DNA of 64,000 nt. It comes from an uncultured Algibacter sp. GTDB lineage: Bacteria; Bacteroidota; Bacteroidia; Flavobacteriales; Flavobacteriaceae. The first letter of the stretch is position 1. Each line of letters begins with the position of its first letter. Of this stretch, positions 7,752-17,394 are shown piece by piece. The DNA is taken from assembly GCF_947495925.1 (NCBI RefSeq), contig NZ_CANMAU010000007.1, positions 248,001 to 312,000 on the forward strand, read 5' to 3'. The position numbers and the translations under genes are program-made. The notes under the pieces are model-generated. The model was not told where the DNA came from. It was given only the letters and a program-made list of their open reading frames with translations, and made no database searches.

Positions 7752-10232
7752 TTATTCAAAACCTCTGGCTATGGGCATTTTTTCATCGGCTTCAGTAAAA
7801 CCTGCTTCACCACCTAAACTTGGGTAGTACCTAAAGTAATTTGCCCAACCATATTTTTGTTTTATATCAAAGGCCTCTAGTCCAATTGCTCTAAGCTTTT
7901 TGCGATCTTTTTCTTTGTCAGCAACCAATAACATATAATCATTCTTAGATAAGGTATTACCTTCAAGATCTGTAAGTGAAATTTCAGTATAAAAATTGTC
8001 CCCAATATGGCCTGGAACTTTAAATGAAACATCAGCAAATTTCTTTGAGCTGTCTCCCTTAATTTCTGATATTTCAAATTTTTCTTTTTGAATAATAGAT
8101 TTGTTATTATCCAAAAAATCAATGGTTACCGTACAATTATTAAAGGATTTGTAGAAATCATTAACAACCCATAATTCGCCTATAAACATTTCTCCAGGTA
8201 GCCAACGCCTATCATAATGTTTCATGGTAATTAAGAGAGGTTGATATGCCTTTTTAACATAATCAAAAGATGTCTTTTTTTCTTGATAGTAGTCTACAAT
8301 TCCCCATTTCATATCTGGTGCAAATGTGATATAGTGACAAATACAAATAGCACTAGTTTTAGGTTTTCGTGTTCTAAAATGTTCCAAAGCATACTGAAAA
8401 ATAACACCTTGCGCTATTTGAGTAGCTTCAACAAATTTTTCAAGTCCATCTCTAGACTGATCTCCTAAAACTTCAAAGTTTAAAGTTCGCAGAGCATCAA
8501 AATCTGTCCAGTGGTGTCCCCAGCTTGGACCAGGCGGCCAAATTTCGTCAGATGGAATAAACTTTTTAATACTTTCAACATTAGGACAAGAGGAAATGGC
8601 TAATTCTGGAATTACAGCATAGTCTAAACTTGGAAAATACTCTTCCATTACAAATTCGCCTTCACCGTAAAATAAGTCATTCGCATGAAAACTCTCATTA
8701 GGTTTAAAACCAAGATTTAACCCAACTTCATCACTTAAAGGAGAAGAAGGAATATAGTATAATGACGTGTAAGGTTTGATTGCTTCCCCTAACTCATTTA
8801 CAAATTTAAGATTATGCTCTGGATCGGAAGCGGTCATAAATAATTCTTCTGAACCTTCTAAAAGTACAATACATGGATGATTACGTTGCGCTTTTACTGA
8901 TGAAATTGCTTCACTAAACACTGCATCCTTAAACTCTTGGTCTTCTGGTAACGACAAACTGGCTAAAGGTAAAACATCTTGCCATACCGTTATTCCAGCT
9001 TCATTACATAATTGATAAAACAAAGGAATTTCTTCGGGATGCCAACCAAAAATTCGAAGATTATTAAAATTTGCTTCTTTAGCCAAACGAATGAGCTCTT
9101 TATACTTACTTGGATGTGCTCTCCCCATAAAAATATCGGGTGGTCCTCCCCAAGTTCCCGAACGCATAAAATGGCGTTTACCATTAATCATTACGGTCCA
9201 AGGATTTTCAACTTGCTCTCTGGTAAACCCTGGGTTATGCACCATTTCAACTTCTCTAATTCCAAAAGAAGTAGTCGTAGTATCTAATAAAGTATCTTTA
9301 TCTTCTGTAATGGTAACTTCAGCTATATATAGATTTTGATCCCCTAAATCCCATGGCCACCATAATTTAGCATTATCAATATTTAAACTTAATTCGATGT
9401 TATTATCACCTTCCGAAATTGAAAGAGACTGATTGGTTTCATAAGTTTCAGATTCAAAATTGTCACCTTTAACTTTAAGGTTTACATTTACTTCTTTTTT
9501 CGAAACGACATGATTCTTAAGGGCAATTTCAACGTCTAAAGTAGCTGAGTTTTCTGAAATAATAGTTGATTTAATATAAGTATCTTCTATGGTCACCTTT
9601 CCTGTTCCTTCTAAATAAACTGGTTTCCATATACCGGTAGGAGGTAAGCTTACCCAATAGTCTCCATGCCATGCCGGTTTACGTCCTGCGACCTGACTAT
9701 AGCGTCTCGGAGCAGGATGTAAGCGAATCATTAATACATTAGTGCCAAAGCGCAAATTTTCAAACCTTATGGTTTCTGATACATCAAACTTAAACTGAGA
9801 AAACATACCCTCATGAGTACCCAAAAACTTGCCATTTAACCATACATCGCATCCAAAATCAATCCCATCAAAAACAAGTTGGATGTGTTTTCCATGCATT
9901 TCTTTGGGTACATCAAACTGTCGTTTATACCACCACTCGTTTTCCGGAACCCACTTAGCCTTTAAACTGTTTCGTCCAAAATGAGGGTCTTCAATACGTC
10001 CGGCTCTCCATAAGTCTGTATAAACATCACCAGGAACCTTGGCAAAACTCCAGTTAAAGGAATCACCAGTTATATCAAAATTTAATTCATGAAAACCTAT
10101 TTTAACACCTTCATCAGGACGAATTCCTTCAAACTGCCAATTGTTTCCACATAAATCAAAAACAACTTTTTCATTAGAGTTTATACCTTTACTTGATAAA
10201 TATTCTCTTTCTTCTTGACTGATGTTTTTCAT
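7752..10232 (-). CDS. Glycoside hydrolase family 2 protein (beta-mannosidase-like, no signal peptide)
   Basis: This 826-residue GH2 enzyme has an N-terminal jelly-roll (about 25-215), an immunoglobulin-like domain (215-330) and a TIM barrel (from about 340). The likely acid/base is Glu463 in the NHPCIVLLEGSEEL segment, which replaces the usual GNNE of beta-mannosidases. The nucleophile is tentatively Glu543 in AVIPELAIS. There is no signal peptide, unlike the two GH2 enzymes at 55.8-62.4 kb, so it probably acts inside the cell on imported oligosaccharides. It abuts the GH50 gene (stop 10233, start 10232). Sequence style points to the beta-mannosidase subgroup, but the agar context makes a beta-galactosidase on galactan fragments a reasonable alternative. 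Confidence 0.8.
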   Translation of the reverse strand: MKNISQEEREYLSSKGINSNEKVVFDLCGNNWQFEGIRPDEGVKIGFHELNFDITGDSFNWSFAKVPGDVYTDLWRAGRIEDPHFGRNSLKAKWVPENEWWYKRQFDVPKEMHGKHIQLVFDGIDFGCDVWLNGKFLGTHEGMFSQFKFDVSETIRFENLRFGTNVLMIRLHPAPRRYSQVAGRKPAWHGDYWVSLPPTGIWKPVYLEGTGKVTIEDTYIKSTIISENSATLDVEIALKNHVVSKKEVNVNLKVKGDNFESETYETNQSLSISEGDNNIELSLNIDNAKLWWPWDLGDQNLYIAEVTITEDKDTLLDTTTTSFGIREVEMVHNPGFTREQVENPWTVMINGKRHFMRSGTWGGPPDIFMGRAHPSKYKELIRLAKEANFNNLRIFGWHPEEIPLFYQLCNEAGITVWQDVLPLASLSLPEDQEFKDAVFSEAISSVKAQRNHPCIVLLEGSEELFMTASDPEHNLKFVNELGEAIKPYTSLYYIPSSPLSDEVGLNLGFKPNESFHANDLFYGEGEFVMEEYFPSLDYAVIPELAISSCPNVESIKKFIPSDEIWPPGPSWGHHWTDFDALRTLNFEVLGDQSRDGLEKFVEATQIAQGVIFQYALEHFRTRKPKTSAICICHYITFAPDMKWGIVDYYQEKKTSFDYVKKAYQPLLITMKHYDRRWLPGEMFIGELWVVNDFYKSFNNCTVTIDFLDNNKSIIQKEKFEISEIKGDSSKKFADVSFKVPGHIGDNFYTEISLTDLEGNTLSKNDYMLLVADKEKDRKKLRAIGLEAFDIKQKYGWANYFRYYPSLGGEAGFTEADEKMPIARGFE

Positions 10233-12380
10233 TTAATTTTTACTTTGTTTTTGTTTTGTAGAATTGTTGATTCTATAGTCATACATTGAATATGTAGTTT
10301 CCTTGACTTTTTCAATTAATTCTTCATATGGGTTATCACAAATATCTATAAACCCGACGTTATAATTTTCACCATCAAAACGTCCAGTATTGGGTTCGTC
10401 TAAATACTGAAACCAATGCGCACCAACAATATTAGGGTGTCTTAAAGCACCATGAATATAATCTTGGTACATCTGTCCGCGTTCTACTTGATTTCTAGCT
10501 TTTTTAACACCAGAATGAAAACTTCCCTTATCTAAAGCGCCAAAATGAAATTCACCTATCATTACAGGTTTATCGACTCCTTCAGGAAGTTTGAAATTTT
10601 CGATACTATACTCATATTTATTAAAACTCATTATGTCTAAATAGCGGCCTGCCGCAGTTAAAACAATATCATTGTTTGCCCAAGCAAATCTACATCCTAA
10701 ATAATTTTGATTAGGAGCTACCTTTTTTAACTCTTCATTTATGGTTCTAAAATAGGTTTCGGCAATATGCTTATAGAAATCGAGTAAATCTTGTTTTGAA
10801 TTTTCTTTGTTCGGAACTGCATTTGAATTTTGTAGGTTTTCCCATGACGTATATGAGGTGTTCCATATTAAGTTCAAAGCTTCAATAGTTTTATATTTTA
10901 ATTTAAGAACTTTTACGAACTCAATTTTAGCCGGTTGTTCGGCAGGACTTTTCAACGTTCCTATAGCTAAGGAACCTGGTAATCCCCAAGACAATTCATT
11001 ATCCACAAAGTAGCCAATGCACCAGGGGTCATTAGCACCTTCTTTTTGCATTTTTACAGACTTTTTTACGGCTTTTCTGAATTTTGGATCAAATACATCA
11101 TGAAACTTTCCCCAAAATCCATCAGAACCTTCAATTTTTGGGGTATTGTTAATCCAAATTGATCCTACATATGCCGTTTTATGTTGTCTTGTGGCTCCGA
11201 AATCAGACACAAAACCAATGGTATTCATTCCCCAATTTTTGATTCTTTTATGCGCGGTACTTCTAAATGTATTTAACCAGTCTTTTCCGTATTTTTTGTA
11301 AAGATTGCTTTGGTAAAAACTAAAGGTTTCATATGGTAATTTATCTTTATAAAATCCATGAGAAGCAAATGTTCCAGTGCCATAAAACTTGCCAAATTCA
11401 GTATCCTTTTTTGGTAAATGCTTAAAGTATTTTTTTCTATGAGAAATACCCGTTGAAGCAGCTTTGGAAGACACACAATTTAACCCTGCCGTCCAGAAAA
11501 GATATCCTTCAGGATCAACAATCCACCATTTGTTATTATATTTTTGAGTTCTGAAAAAACCTGTAGCATTTAATTGAGGTCCTTTTTCCCATCCACCAAA
11601 TTTACCTAAGCCTTCAGGCCCAAGTTTATTATTTAATGAAGCCTGCTCTTTTTTACCGCTTTCTATTAACTCATCAATTGAATGCATTTTTCCATCCCAA
11701 TCTGCGTGTATATATTGTCCAAACCCGTCAATAAAAGGGAAGAAGTTTTCAGGGTTACGTATTTTAAGCCTTTTCTCAGCTCTTACATTATCTACTGTAA
11801 AATTTGTAGTTGTTGTAGCATAACGCGAATTAAAAGATACTTGATTTATTTTTTTTATATCCGTTTTAAGTTTACCAGGCACTCCTCGCATGCCTTTGAC
11901 ATCTAATTGGGGTAAAAAGATCCATGGTGTCCAAGCCAAATCAACTGAGATAGTTTTTGATTCTCCAGGATTTAAGTCTACGTAATCTGAACAATACCAT
12001 TTTACTAAATCGTCAGGATCGTTACCTACAAAAAACTCTACTTGAATTTGTTCATCTCCAATATTAGTTACATCGGCCTTTACTCGTTGATAACCAGATA
12101 GATTCCAAGGTTTATGTTTAGGTTGGGTAATTATTACTCCAGGCTTAGATATTTCATAGCCACTATTAACTTTTAAAATATTGCTTTTCGAATCATTTAT
12201 TACTTCGAATGAGGCGTCCTCTGTTTTTATTTGCGAATTACTAAAATCATCATCAAAATCTAATAAAACCAATATGCTATTTTCTTTCTGCGCATATACT
12301 TTGTGTCCAATATTTAAAGCGATAATTAATGATAATAAAATTACATAGTTTAAAGGCTTTAGTTTTGGAATAGTTTTCAT
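10233..12380 (-). CDS. GH50 family beta-agarase (exo-type)
   Basis: This 715-residue secreted enzyme has a signal peptide ending near VYAQ (residue 30), an N-terminal beta-sandwich resembling the carbohydrate-binding-like domain of GH50 enzymes (about 35-205), and a clan GH-A TIM barrel. The start of the barrel region (DGFGQYIHADWDGKMHS, from 218) is characteristic of GH50. The acid/base is Glu462 in GYFVDNELSWG and the nucleophile is Glu610 in MIGEFHFGALDKG. GH50 agarases typically release neoagarobiose from agarose and neoagaro-oligosaccharides. It sits between the sugar porter gene and a leaderless GH2, with GH117 just beyond. No GH16 or GH86 endo-agarase is present, so longer chains must be cut by enzymes encoded elsewhere. 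Confidence 0.9.
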   Translation of the reverse strand: MKTIPKLKPLNYVILLSLIIALNIGHKVYAQKENSILVLLDFDDDFSNSQIKTEDASFEVINDSKSNILKVNSGYEISKPGVIITQPKHKPWNLSGYQRVKADVTNIGDEQIQVEFFVGNDPDDLVKWYCSDYVDLNPGESKTISVDLAWTPWIFLPQLDVKGMRGVPGKLKTDIKKINQVSFNSRYATTTTNFTVDNVRAEKRLKIRNPENFFPFIDGFGQYIHADWDGKMHSIDELIESGKKEQASLNNKLGPEGLGKFGGWEKGPQLNATGFFRTQKYNNKWWIVDPEGYLFWTAGLNCVSSKAASTGISHRKKYFKHLPKKDTEFGKFYGTGTFASHGFYKDKLPYETFSFYQSNLYKKYGKDWLNTFRSTAHKRIKNWGMNTIGFVSDFGATRQHKTAYVGSIWINNTPKIEGSDGFWGKFHDVFDPKFRKAVKKSVKMQKEGANDPWCIGYFVDNELSWGLPGSLAIGTLKSPAEQPAKIEFVKVLKLKYKTIEALNLIWNTSYTSWENLQNSNAVPNKENSKQDLLDFYKHIAETYFRTINEELKKVAPNQNYLGCRFAWANNDIVLTAAGRYLDIMSFNKYEYSIENFKLPEGVDKPVMIGEFHFGALDKGSFHSGVKKARNQVERGQMYQDYIHGALRHPNIVGAHWFQYLDEPNTGRFDGENYNVGFIDICDNPYEELIEKVKETTYSMYDYRINNSTKQKQSKN

Positions 12381-12385
12381 TTCAT

Positions 12386-13945
12386 TTAGTTAATTAGAAT
12401 ATCTTCGAGTTCTTCAAGGGATTTGCCCTTAGTTTCTGGAACTTTTATCCAAATTAAAACAAAACCTATAACGGCAAAAATTCCAAAAAGAAGGAAAGTC
12501 ATTGAATTACCAAGTTTAGAAAGTTCCCATGGGAATAGGAGTTGAACTAAAAAGGCAACAGCTAGATTAATTAAACCAACAAAGGAAATAGCAATACCTC
12601 GGATTTTTGTTGGAAATAATTCGGAAAACAACACCCACATAACAGGACCTATTGACATAGCAAAAGCGCCTACAAAACCTATTATGCCAATAAGAATTAA
12701 TAAGGTGTTCATTTTGGCTGAAGCTGTTACTAAAGCAGATTCATATGTACTTGCTGAATCCTCACCTAGAACTGAAACAATAGCAGCTTTAAAGTCTAAG
12801 TCATTTTCAAAAACTTGATCTTGCAAAGGCGCAAGATGCTCTTTGTTAATTTCATTTGGTAAACCAGCTATAGCTTCTTCTGTAAGGGTGTAGGTAGCAT
12901 CATTAAACCCATAGCTTAGCAGAAACAAACAAATAGCAATTCCAGCCATCCCAATAATAAGAAGAGGTTTTCTACCAAGTTTATCAATGGTTAATATGGC
13001 TACAATTGTAAAGCCAAGATTTGTTAACCCAACAAGAGCTGCTTGAATAAATGAGGCATCAGTACCGATTCCTGTTTGTTCAAAAATCATTGGGGCATAG
13101 AATAACACTGCATTTATACCCACAATTTGCTGAAAGACACCAACAATTAAACCTATAACAATAACCTTTCGCATAGACTTTTTGAATAGGTCGTTAAGCT
13201 TCGATTTCTTTTTGTTTTTATCTTCAGAAATACTTTGTTCAACCTCTTTAATTTGTTGTAGTGCATCTTCTTCAGATAGCACTTTTTGCATTACCTCTAG
13301 CGCTTCTTCTTTTTTGTTTTGAACCATTAACCATCTTGGGCTTCTAGGTACTATAAAGAGTCCAAAATAATAGAGTAGTGCAGGTATGGCTTCTAAACCA
13401 AGCATCCAGCGCCAGTTCCATTTACCAAACCCCATTGATACTGCCCAGGCAGAATCAGAATTACCCCATTTTAGAATGAGGTAATTGGTAAAAAAAGCTA
13501 TCGAGATACCAATAACAATATTTAATTGGTTAAATGATACTAATTGCCCCCTTTTTTCGGGTGGAGCTACTTCAGCTATGTACATGGGTGCAATTATAAG
13601 TGCAGCACCAACGGCTAAACCACCAATCATTCTAAAAATAATTAACCAGAAAAATGTTCCTGCTAAAGCTGAACCAACGGCAGAAATAGTAAAAAGAACT
13701 GCGGCGTACTTTAGAAGCTTTCTTCTACCATACTTATCACTCATTGGACCGGCTATCATCATTCCTACTGCAGCTGTTAACGTAATCGAACTTACAGCCC
13801 ATCCTAGTTGGAGTTTTGTAAGATCAAATTCTGGTTCAATAAATTTTACTACTCCTGAAATGACCGATGCATCAAAGCCTAATAGGAATCCACCTAGCGC
13901 AACAATTGCAGCTATTCGGATAACATAAAGTTGTTTTGTTGACAT
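12386..13945 (-). CDS. MFS sugar porter (sugar/H+ symporter)
   Basis: This 519-residue inner-membrane transporter of the sugar-porter family (XylE/GalP type) has twelve predicted helices and family signatures: DKYGRRKLLK after helix 2, PRSPRWLM before the central loop, DKLGRKPLL between helices 8 and 9, and PETKGKSLEELE at the C-terminus. A hydrophilic insert of roughly 60 residues (about 350-410) lies between helices 9 and 10. It is flanked by GH50 and GH117, which release D-galactose and AHG, so D-galactose is the most likely substrate. A neutral oligosaccharide is less likely for this family. Confidence 0.88.
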   Translation of the reverse strand: MSTKQLYVIRIAAIVALGGFLLGFDASVISGVVKFIEPEFDLTKLQLGWAVSSITLTAAVGMMIAGPMSDKYGRRKLLKYAAVLFTISAVGSALAGTFFWLIIFRMIGGLAVGAALIIAPMYIAEVAPPEKRGQLVSFNQLNIVIGISIAFFTNYLILKWGNSDSAWAVSMGFGKWNWRWMLGLEAIPALLYYFGLFIVPRSPRWLMVQNKKEEALEVMQKVLSEEDALQQIKEVEQSISEDKNKKKSKLNDLFKKSMRKVIVIGLIVGVFQQIVGINAVLFYAPMIFEQTGIGTDASFIQAALVGLTNLGFTIVAILTIDKLGRKPLLIIGMAGIAICLFLLSYGFNDATYTLTEEAIAGLPNEINKEHLAPLQDQVFENDLDFKAAIVSVLGEDSASTYESALVTASAKMNTLLILIGIIGFVGAFAMSIGPVMWVLFSELFPTKIRGIAISFVGLINLAVAFLVQLLFPWELSKLGNSMTFLLFGIFAVIGFVLIWIKVPETKGKSLEELEDILIN

Positions 13946-13971
13946 AATTCTAGTTTAGTTAGTAATTTTAG

Positions 13972-13998
13972 TCAAGTAGGTTTCGATCAAGTAGGTTT
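13972..13998. repeat. Short direct repeat between the MFS and GH117 genes
   Basis: TCAAGTAGGTTT occurs twice, at 13972-13983 and 13987-13998, with a 15-bp period. It lies in the 65-bp gap between the GH117 stop and the MFS start, so it forms part of the MFS leader on the - strand. A small regulatory repeat or a local duplication are both possible. Confidence 0.5.
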
Positions 13999-14010
13999 GA
14001 GTAAGATGTG

Positions 14011-15222
14011 TTATTCTTTGCTCTCTCCCTTAGCTGTGTGGTGCTTTTTATTCCAAGTTCTAAAACCTCTTATATATTGATAATCTCCTGTTTTATATTG
14101 GTGCGTTAGTCCCCAACGCAATATTTCAGTTGGGTTTTTCTCAGTATCAGCTGTTCTATTTAAGCCAATAGCATGAGGAGCTCCTTTCACAACTCCTTTT
14201 ATTTCAAAGTTAATACCATCTGGAGACCATTGTACTGTGTTTTTTTCTGGTCCATCTGTAGTAATTAAAGATGCTATTCCTCCATTATATGGCCACACAC
14301 AAATTTCATGACCACTATTTGAAATAGGGTTGTATTCTGATTTTACATATGGGCCTTTTGGGTTATCAGCTATAGCAACTCCGTGTCTTATTTGACGACC
14401 ACCAAATGTAATGGCTTCACCCATTTGCTCTCCCTTGTAGTATAAATAGAATTTCCCGTTATAAGGAATAATGCAAGGATCGTGGACTTTATGACTATCA
14501 AAATCACCTTTTTTATCAACTGCAAAACGATTTTGCTTTTCGCCTTTCCATATACCATTATCAGCAGGACTTAAAATAGGTTTCTTAGACTTTTCCCATG
14601 GCCCATCTATAGACTTTGACCATGCCAATCCTATTTGATTTTTAACTCTTACAGTATAAGGGGACTTAACAGTTTGATAGCATAGGTAATACGTATCTTC
14701 ATGTTTCATAATTTCAACAGTGAATACTGAACGATCATCATAAGCGCCTTTGTCTCCTCTTTTTACTGCAGGACCTATTTCTTTCCATGTTAATCCATCT
14801 TCAGAGGTTGCATACCAGATATCACATCTGTCCCAAGGAAAAACTTTACTCTTTTCAATATCTCCAGCAAAACCATCAGTAGGACCAGTAGATCTTGTAT
14901 ACCAAACATAGTATTTTCCATTCTCTTTAATCATAGCACTTGGGTCTCTACGAACGACACCTTCTTCATAGGCTAAGTCACCTTTTAAATCAAATACTTC
15001 GTATTCAAAAAACCATTCGTTTCCTAGTGCCATGTCCCATTCTAAAGCACGTTTTGAAGCTGCACTAAGCTTTTTTATATTTGTTATACCAAGAAAATCT
15101 TGTTGTTCATCAGTAATATTCATTTCACTATTTTGCTGTTTAATTTCTTTTTCTTCTTCTTGCTTACACGAAATACCTGTTAAAATAATACAAGTAAGAA
15201 ATATATATATAATTTTTTTCAT
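14011..15222 (-). CDS. GH117 alpha-1,3-(3,6-anhydro-L-galactosidase)
   Basis: This 403-residue lipoprotein (lipobox GISC, Cys19) has a five-bladed beta-propeller of family GH117. It removes 3,6-anhydro-L-galactose from the non-reducing end of neoagaro-oligosaccharides. The N-terminal dimerisation segment SAASKRALEWDMALGNEW (53-70) is highly characteristic of the family. The catalytic set described for GH117 is all present: Asp93 in RRDPSA, Asp248 in KVHDPC, and His305-Glu306 in SGHEICVW. It sits beside GH50, a permease and the AHG-metabolising enzymes, which fits this function closely. Being a lipoprotein, it should act in the periplasm or at a membrane surface before AHG is carried across the inner membrane. 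Confidence 0.95.
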   Translation of the reverse strand: MKKIIYIFLTCIILTGISCKQEEEKEIKQQNSEMNITDEQQDFLGITNIKKLSAASKRALEWDMALGNEWFFEYEVFDLKGDLAYEEGVVRRDPSAMIKENGKYYVWYTRSTGPTDGFAGDIEKSKVFPWDRCDIWYATSEDGLTWKEIGPAVKRGDKGAYDDRSVFTVEIMKHEDTYYLCYQTVKSPYTVRVKNQIGLAWSKSIDGPWEKSKKPILSPADNGIWKGEKQNRFAVDKKGDFDSHKVHDPCIIPYNGKFYLYYKGEQMGEAITFGGRQIRHGVAIADNPKGPYVKSEYNPISNSGHEICVWPYNGGIASLITTDGPEKNTVQWSPDGINFEIKGVVKGAPHAIGLNRTADTEKNPTEILRWGLTHQYKTGDYQYIRGFRTWNKKHHTAKGESKE

Positions 15223-15261
15223 GTTTGGTTTGAGTCTAGAGGTTGTAATACTTCTATTTGA

Positions 15262-16287
15262 TTATTTTAAACTATTACTGTACGCCACTATAAGAATACC
15301 CAATACCATACATGTTAAGCCGAGGTATAGAAACTTTCTTGCTTTTGGTGATGCTTTAACCCATTCTTTTGTTACAAGACCACTAATAATGGCAGTTACT
15401 ACACAAGATGTATTAAAAATGGCGTAACCAACGCTTCCACCTAATTCTTTTCCTAATTTAAAACCGGCATAAGCGAATACTACAGAAGCAGCAAAATTAA
15501 ATACGCCCATAATTGAAGTAAGCATTATGTTTTTACCTAAATGTGGTGTTTTAAATTTACCCCATAACTTTTTTGCAGATAATTGTTGTATAAAATATAT
15601 GGCAATTGCTACACCTCCTGCCATGTATATAACATACATCACAGCAATAGCACTTTTCCATGATTCATTGCCTTGAGCTTGCGAAGCTGTATCAATTATT
15701 TCGCCACCAGCAGCATAGGCATAACTAAAACCAGTAGCTAACAAGCCTCCAATTACAGCAATTAAGATCCCAGTAATCATGGAACCACTTTTTGTTGTTT
15801 CTGTATTACTATCATTGTCTTTTTCTTCATCCTTTTGACGAATTATTCCTGCTTTACCATTAGCCATTACGCCTATAAGAACAACCGCTAAACCAGCCAA
15901 AATGGTTAATAAAACATTCGTTTTAGGTAGACCGACTTCAATGAATGGTAAAAGAGACCCTACTAAAATGATTGTTCCTATGAAAATTGAGAAGCCTAGA
16001 GATAAGCCGATATAATTTATAGCTTTCCCCCACATCATAGCTCCAATTCCCCATAGGATACTGCAAATTATCATCGTTATTAAAGCTTTAGTGGGAATAG
16101 CAGCTAGAACATCAGCAAATCCATCAATTAACAAAAAAGCAGCAATATTAGGTACCACAAACGTGTTGATAGCGAAAAACATACTCCATGTGTTTTCGAA
16201 TTCGTAGTCTTTAGTAAATTTTTCAGGTAAGGCATAAAGCCCTAATAATAATCCTGCTAGGATTGCAAAAAAAACGCCTGTAATCAT
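15262..16287 (-). CDS. RhaT-family sugar/H+ symporter, candidate AHG or L-galactose permease
   Basis: This 341-residue inner-membrane protein has ten predicted helices in two halves, joined by a charged central loop (about 149-170). The N-terminal half (LLLGLYALPEKF, then WSMFFAINTFVVPNI) and the later GVFNFAASVVFAYAGFKLG segment are typical of L-rhamnose/proton symporters (RhaT). No rhamnose catabolic gene is nearby. It lies between GH117 and the mutarotase, in the same direction as the AHG enzymes, so it may have been recruited for another L-sugar: AHG, or L-galactose from porphyran. The family assignment is good; the substrate is inference. Confidence 0.8.
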   Translation of the reverse strand: MITGVFFAILAGLLLGLYALPEKFTKDYEFENTWSMFFAINTFVVPNIAAFLLIDGFADVLAAIPTKALITMIICSILWGIGAMMWGKAINYIGLSLGFSIFIGTIILVGSLLPFIEVGLPKTNVLLTILAGLAVVLIGVMANGKAGIIRQKDEEKDNDSNTETTKSGSMITGILIAVIGGLLATGFSYAYAAGGEIIDTASQAQGNESWKSAIAVMYVIYMAGGVAIAIYFIQQLSAKKLWGKFKTPHLGKNIMLTSIMGVFNFAASVVFAYAGFKLGKELGGSVGYAIFNTSCVVTAIISGLVTKEWVKASPKARKFLYLGLTCMVLGILIVAYSNSLK

Positions 16288-16316
16288 AATTATTTAGTTT
16301 TGGTTAGTAAAAAAAA

Positions 16317-17363
16317 TTACCAGTTGAATTTGAACTGGGTAGTACTTTTAAATGTTTCACCTGCCTTGGTTATTGAACTTGGTGAATTTTCAATATTCGG
16401 TCCGTTAGGGTAACGATGTGTTTCGCAGCAGAAGCCTCTATATTTTCCAAACTGTTGGCCATTCTCACGCTTTAGAGCATCTGAAGTATATTTACCTGTA
16501 TATAGTAACATACATGGCTCAGTTGTTGAAACTGTTAATGATCTACCCGAGTCCGGACATGTAATTTTAGCGGACTCGATGAAATCTGCTTTTTCATTAT
16601 CTAAGATATAGAAATTTTCAAATCCGTCTCCCATACCTTCATGCGCATCACCAATTCTTTTTGGTTTACGCATATCATCCGCAGCTCCTTCTACATTAAT
16701 TATATTTCCCGTGGCTGCTCCGGTATCATCACACTCTAACTTTGTATTAGCATTAACTTGTGCTAAATGGCACTCTACATTAGAATGAAACGCGTTTAAG
16801 TTAAAGTACGTATGATTTGTTAAAGACAAAGGAGTATCTTCATCCGGAGTTCCTAAATAATCAATATTTAATTCATTATTATTTGTTAAAGTGAATGTTA
16901 CTTCAATATCTACATTTCCTGGAAAACCTTCTTCTAAAGAATTGCTTTTTAAAGACATTTTTATACCTGAACCTTTCTCATTTTCAAAAGTTTCAGCACT
17001 CCAAACTTTTTTATCAAAACCAACAGCTCCTCCATGTAGGTTATTAGGGCCACAATTATTGGCTAATTGATAATCTTTTCCATTTAGAGAAAATTTAGCA
17101 TCTTTAATTTGAGAGCTGTAACGACCAACCGTGCATCCAAAATAAGGTGCATTATCTACATAGTCTTTATTGAAATATCCATCAAGCGTATCAAAACCAC
17201 AGGCTATATTTTCTATATGACCCTTGCTGTCCGGAACCTTAATTGTAGTCACCGTTGCTCCGTAATTAGTGATTTTAACTTCAACACCATTAGCATTTTT
17301 TAAGGTGTATTCTTTAACGGTTTCGCCGTTTAACAATCCGAAATCTGAAATAGTTGTACTCAT
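16317..17363 (-). CDS. galM: Aldose 1-epimerase (mutarotase)
   Basis: This 348-residue GalM-family protein interconverts alpha and beta anomers of aldoses such as galactose. The catalytic His110 (NNLHGG), His184 (TNHTYFNL) and Glu314 (FCCETHRYPNGPN) are in place. It has no signal peptide, so it should act in the cytoplasm after sugar import. It lies in the agar cluster between the RhaT-like permease and the cycloisomerase gene, and probably serves released galactose. A role on another hexose cannot be excluded. Confidence 0.92.
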   Translation of the reverse strand: MSTTISDFGLLNGETVKEYTLKNANGVEVKITNYGATVTTIKVPDSKGHIENIACGFDTLDGYFNKDYVDNAPYFGCTVGRYSSQIKDAKFSLNGKDYQLANNCGPNNLHGGAVGFDKKVWSAETFENEKGSGIKMSLKSNSLEEGFPGNVDIEVTFTLTNNNELNIDYLGTPDEDTPLSLTNHTYFNLNAFHSNVECHLAQVNANTKLECDDTGAATGNIINVEGAADDMRKPKRIGDAHEGMGDGFENFYILDNEKADFIESAKITCPDSGRSLTVSTTEPCMLLYTGKYTSDALKRENGQQFGKYRGFCCETHRYPNGPNIENSPSSITKAGETFKSTTQFKFNW

Positions 17364-17394
17364 TTAAATATTTTTTAGATTTAAACTAAACGTA

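Noticed and set aside
13485-13928. 147-codon + strand ORF opposite the MFS gene
   Set aside because: It is antisense to a clear transporter gene and has no recognisable domain; it arises from the reverse complement of membrane-helix codons.
15032-15427. 131-codon + strand ORF spanning the GH117/permease junction
   Set aside because: It overlaps two well-supported genes in antisense and shows no family pattern.
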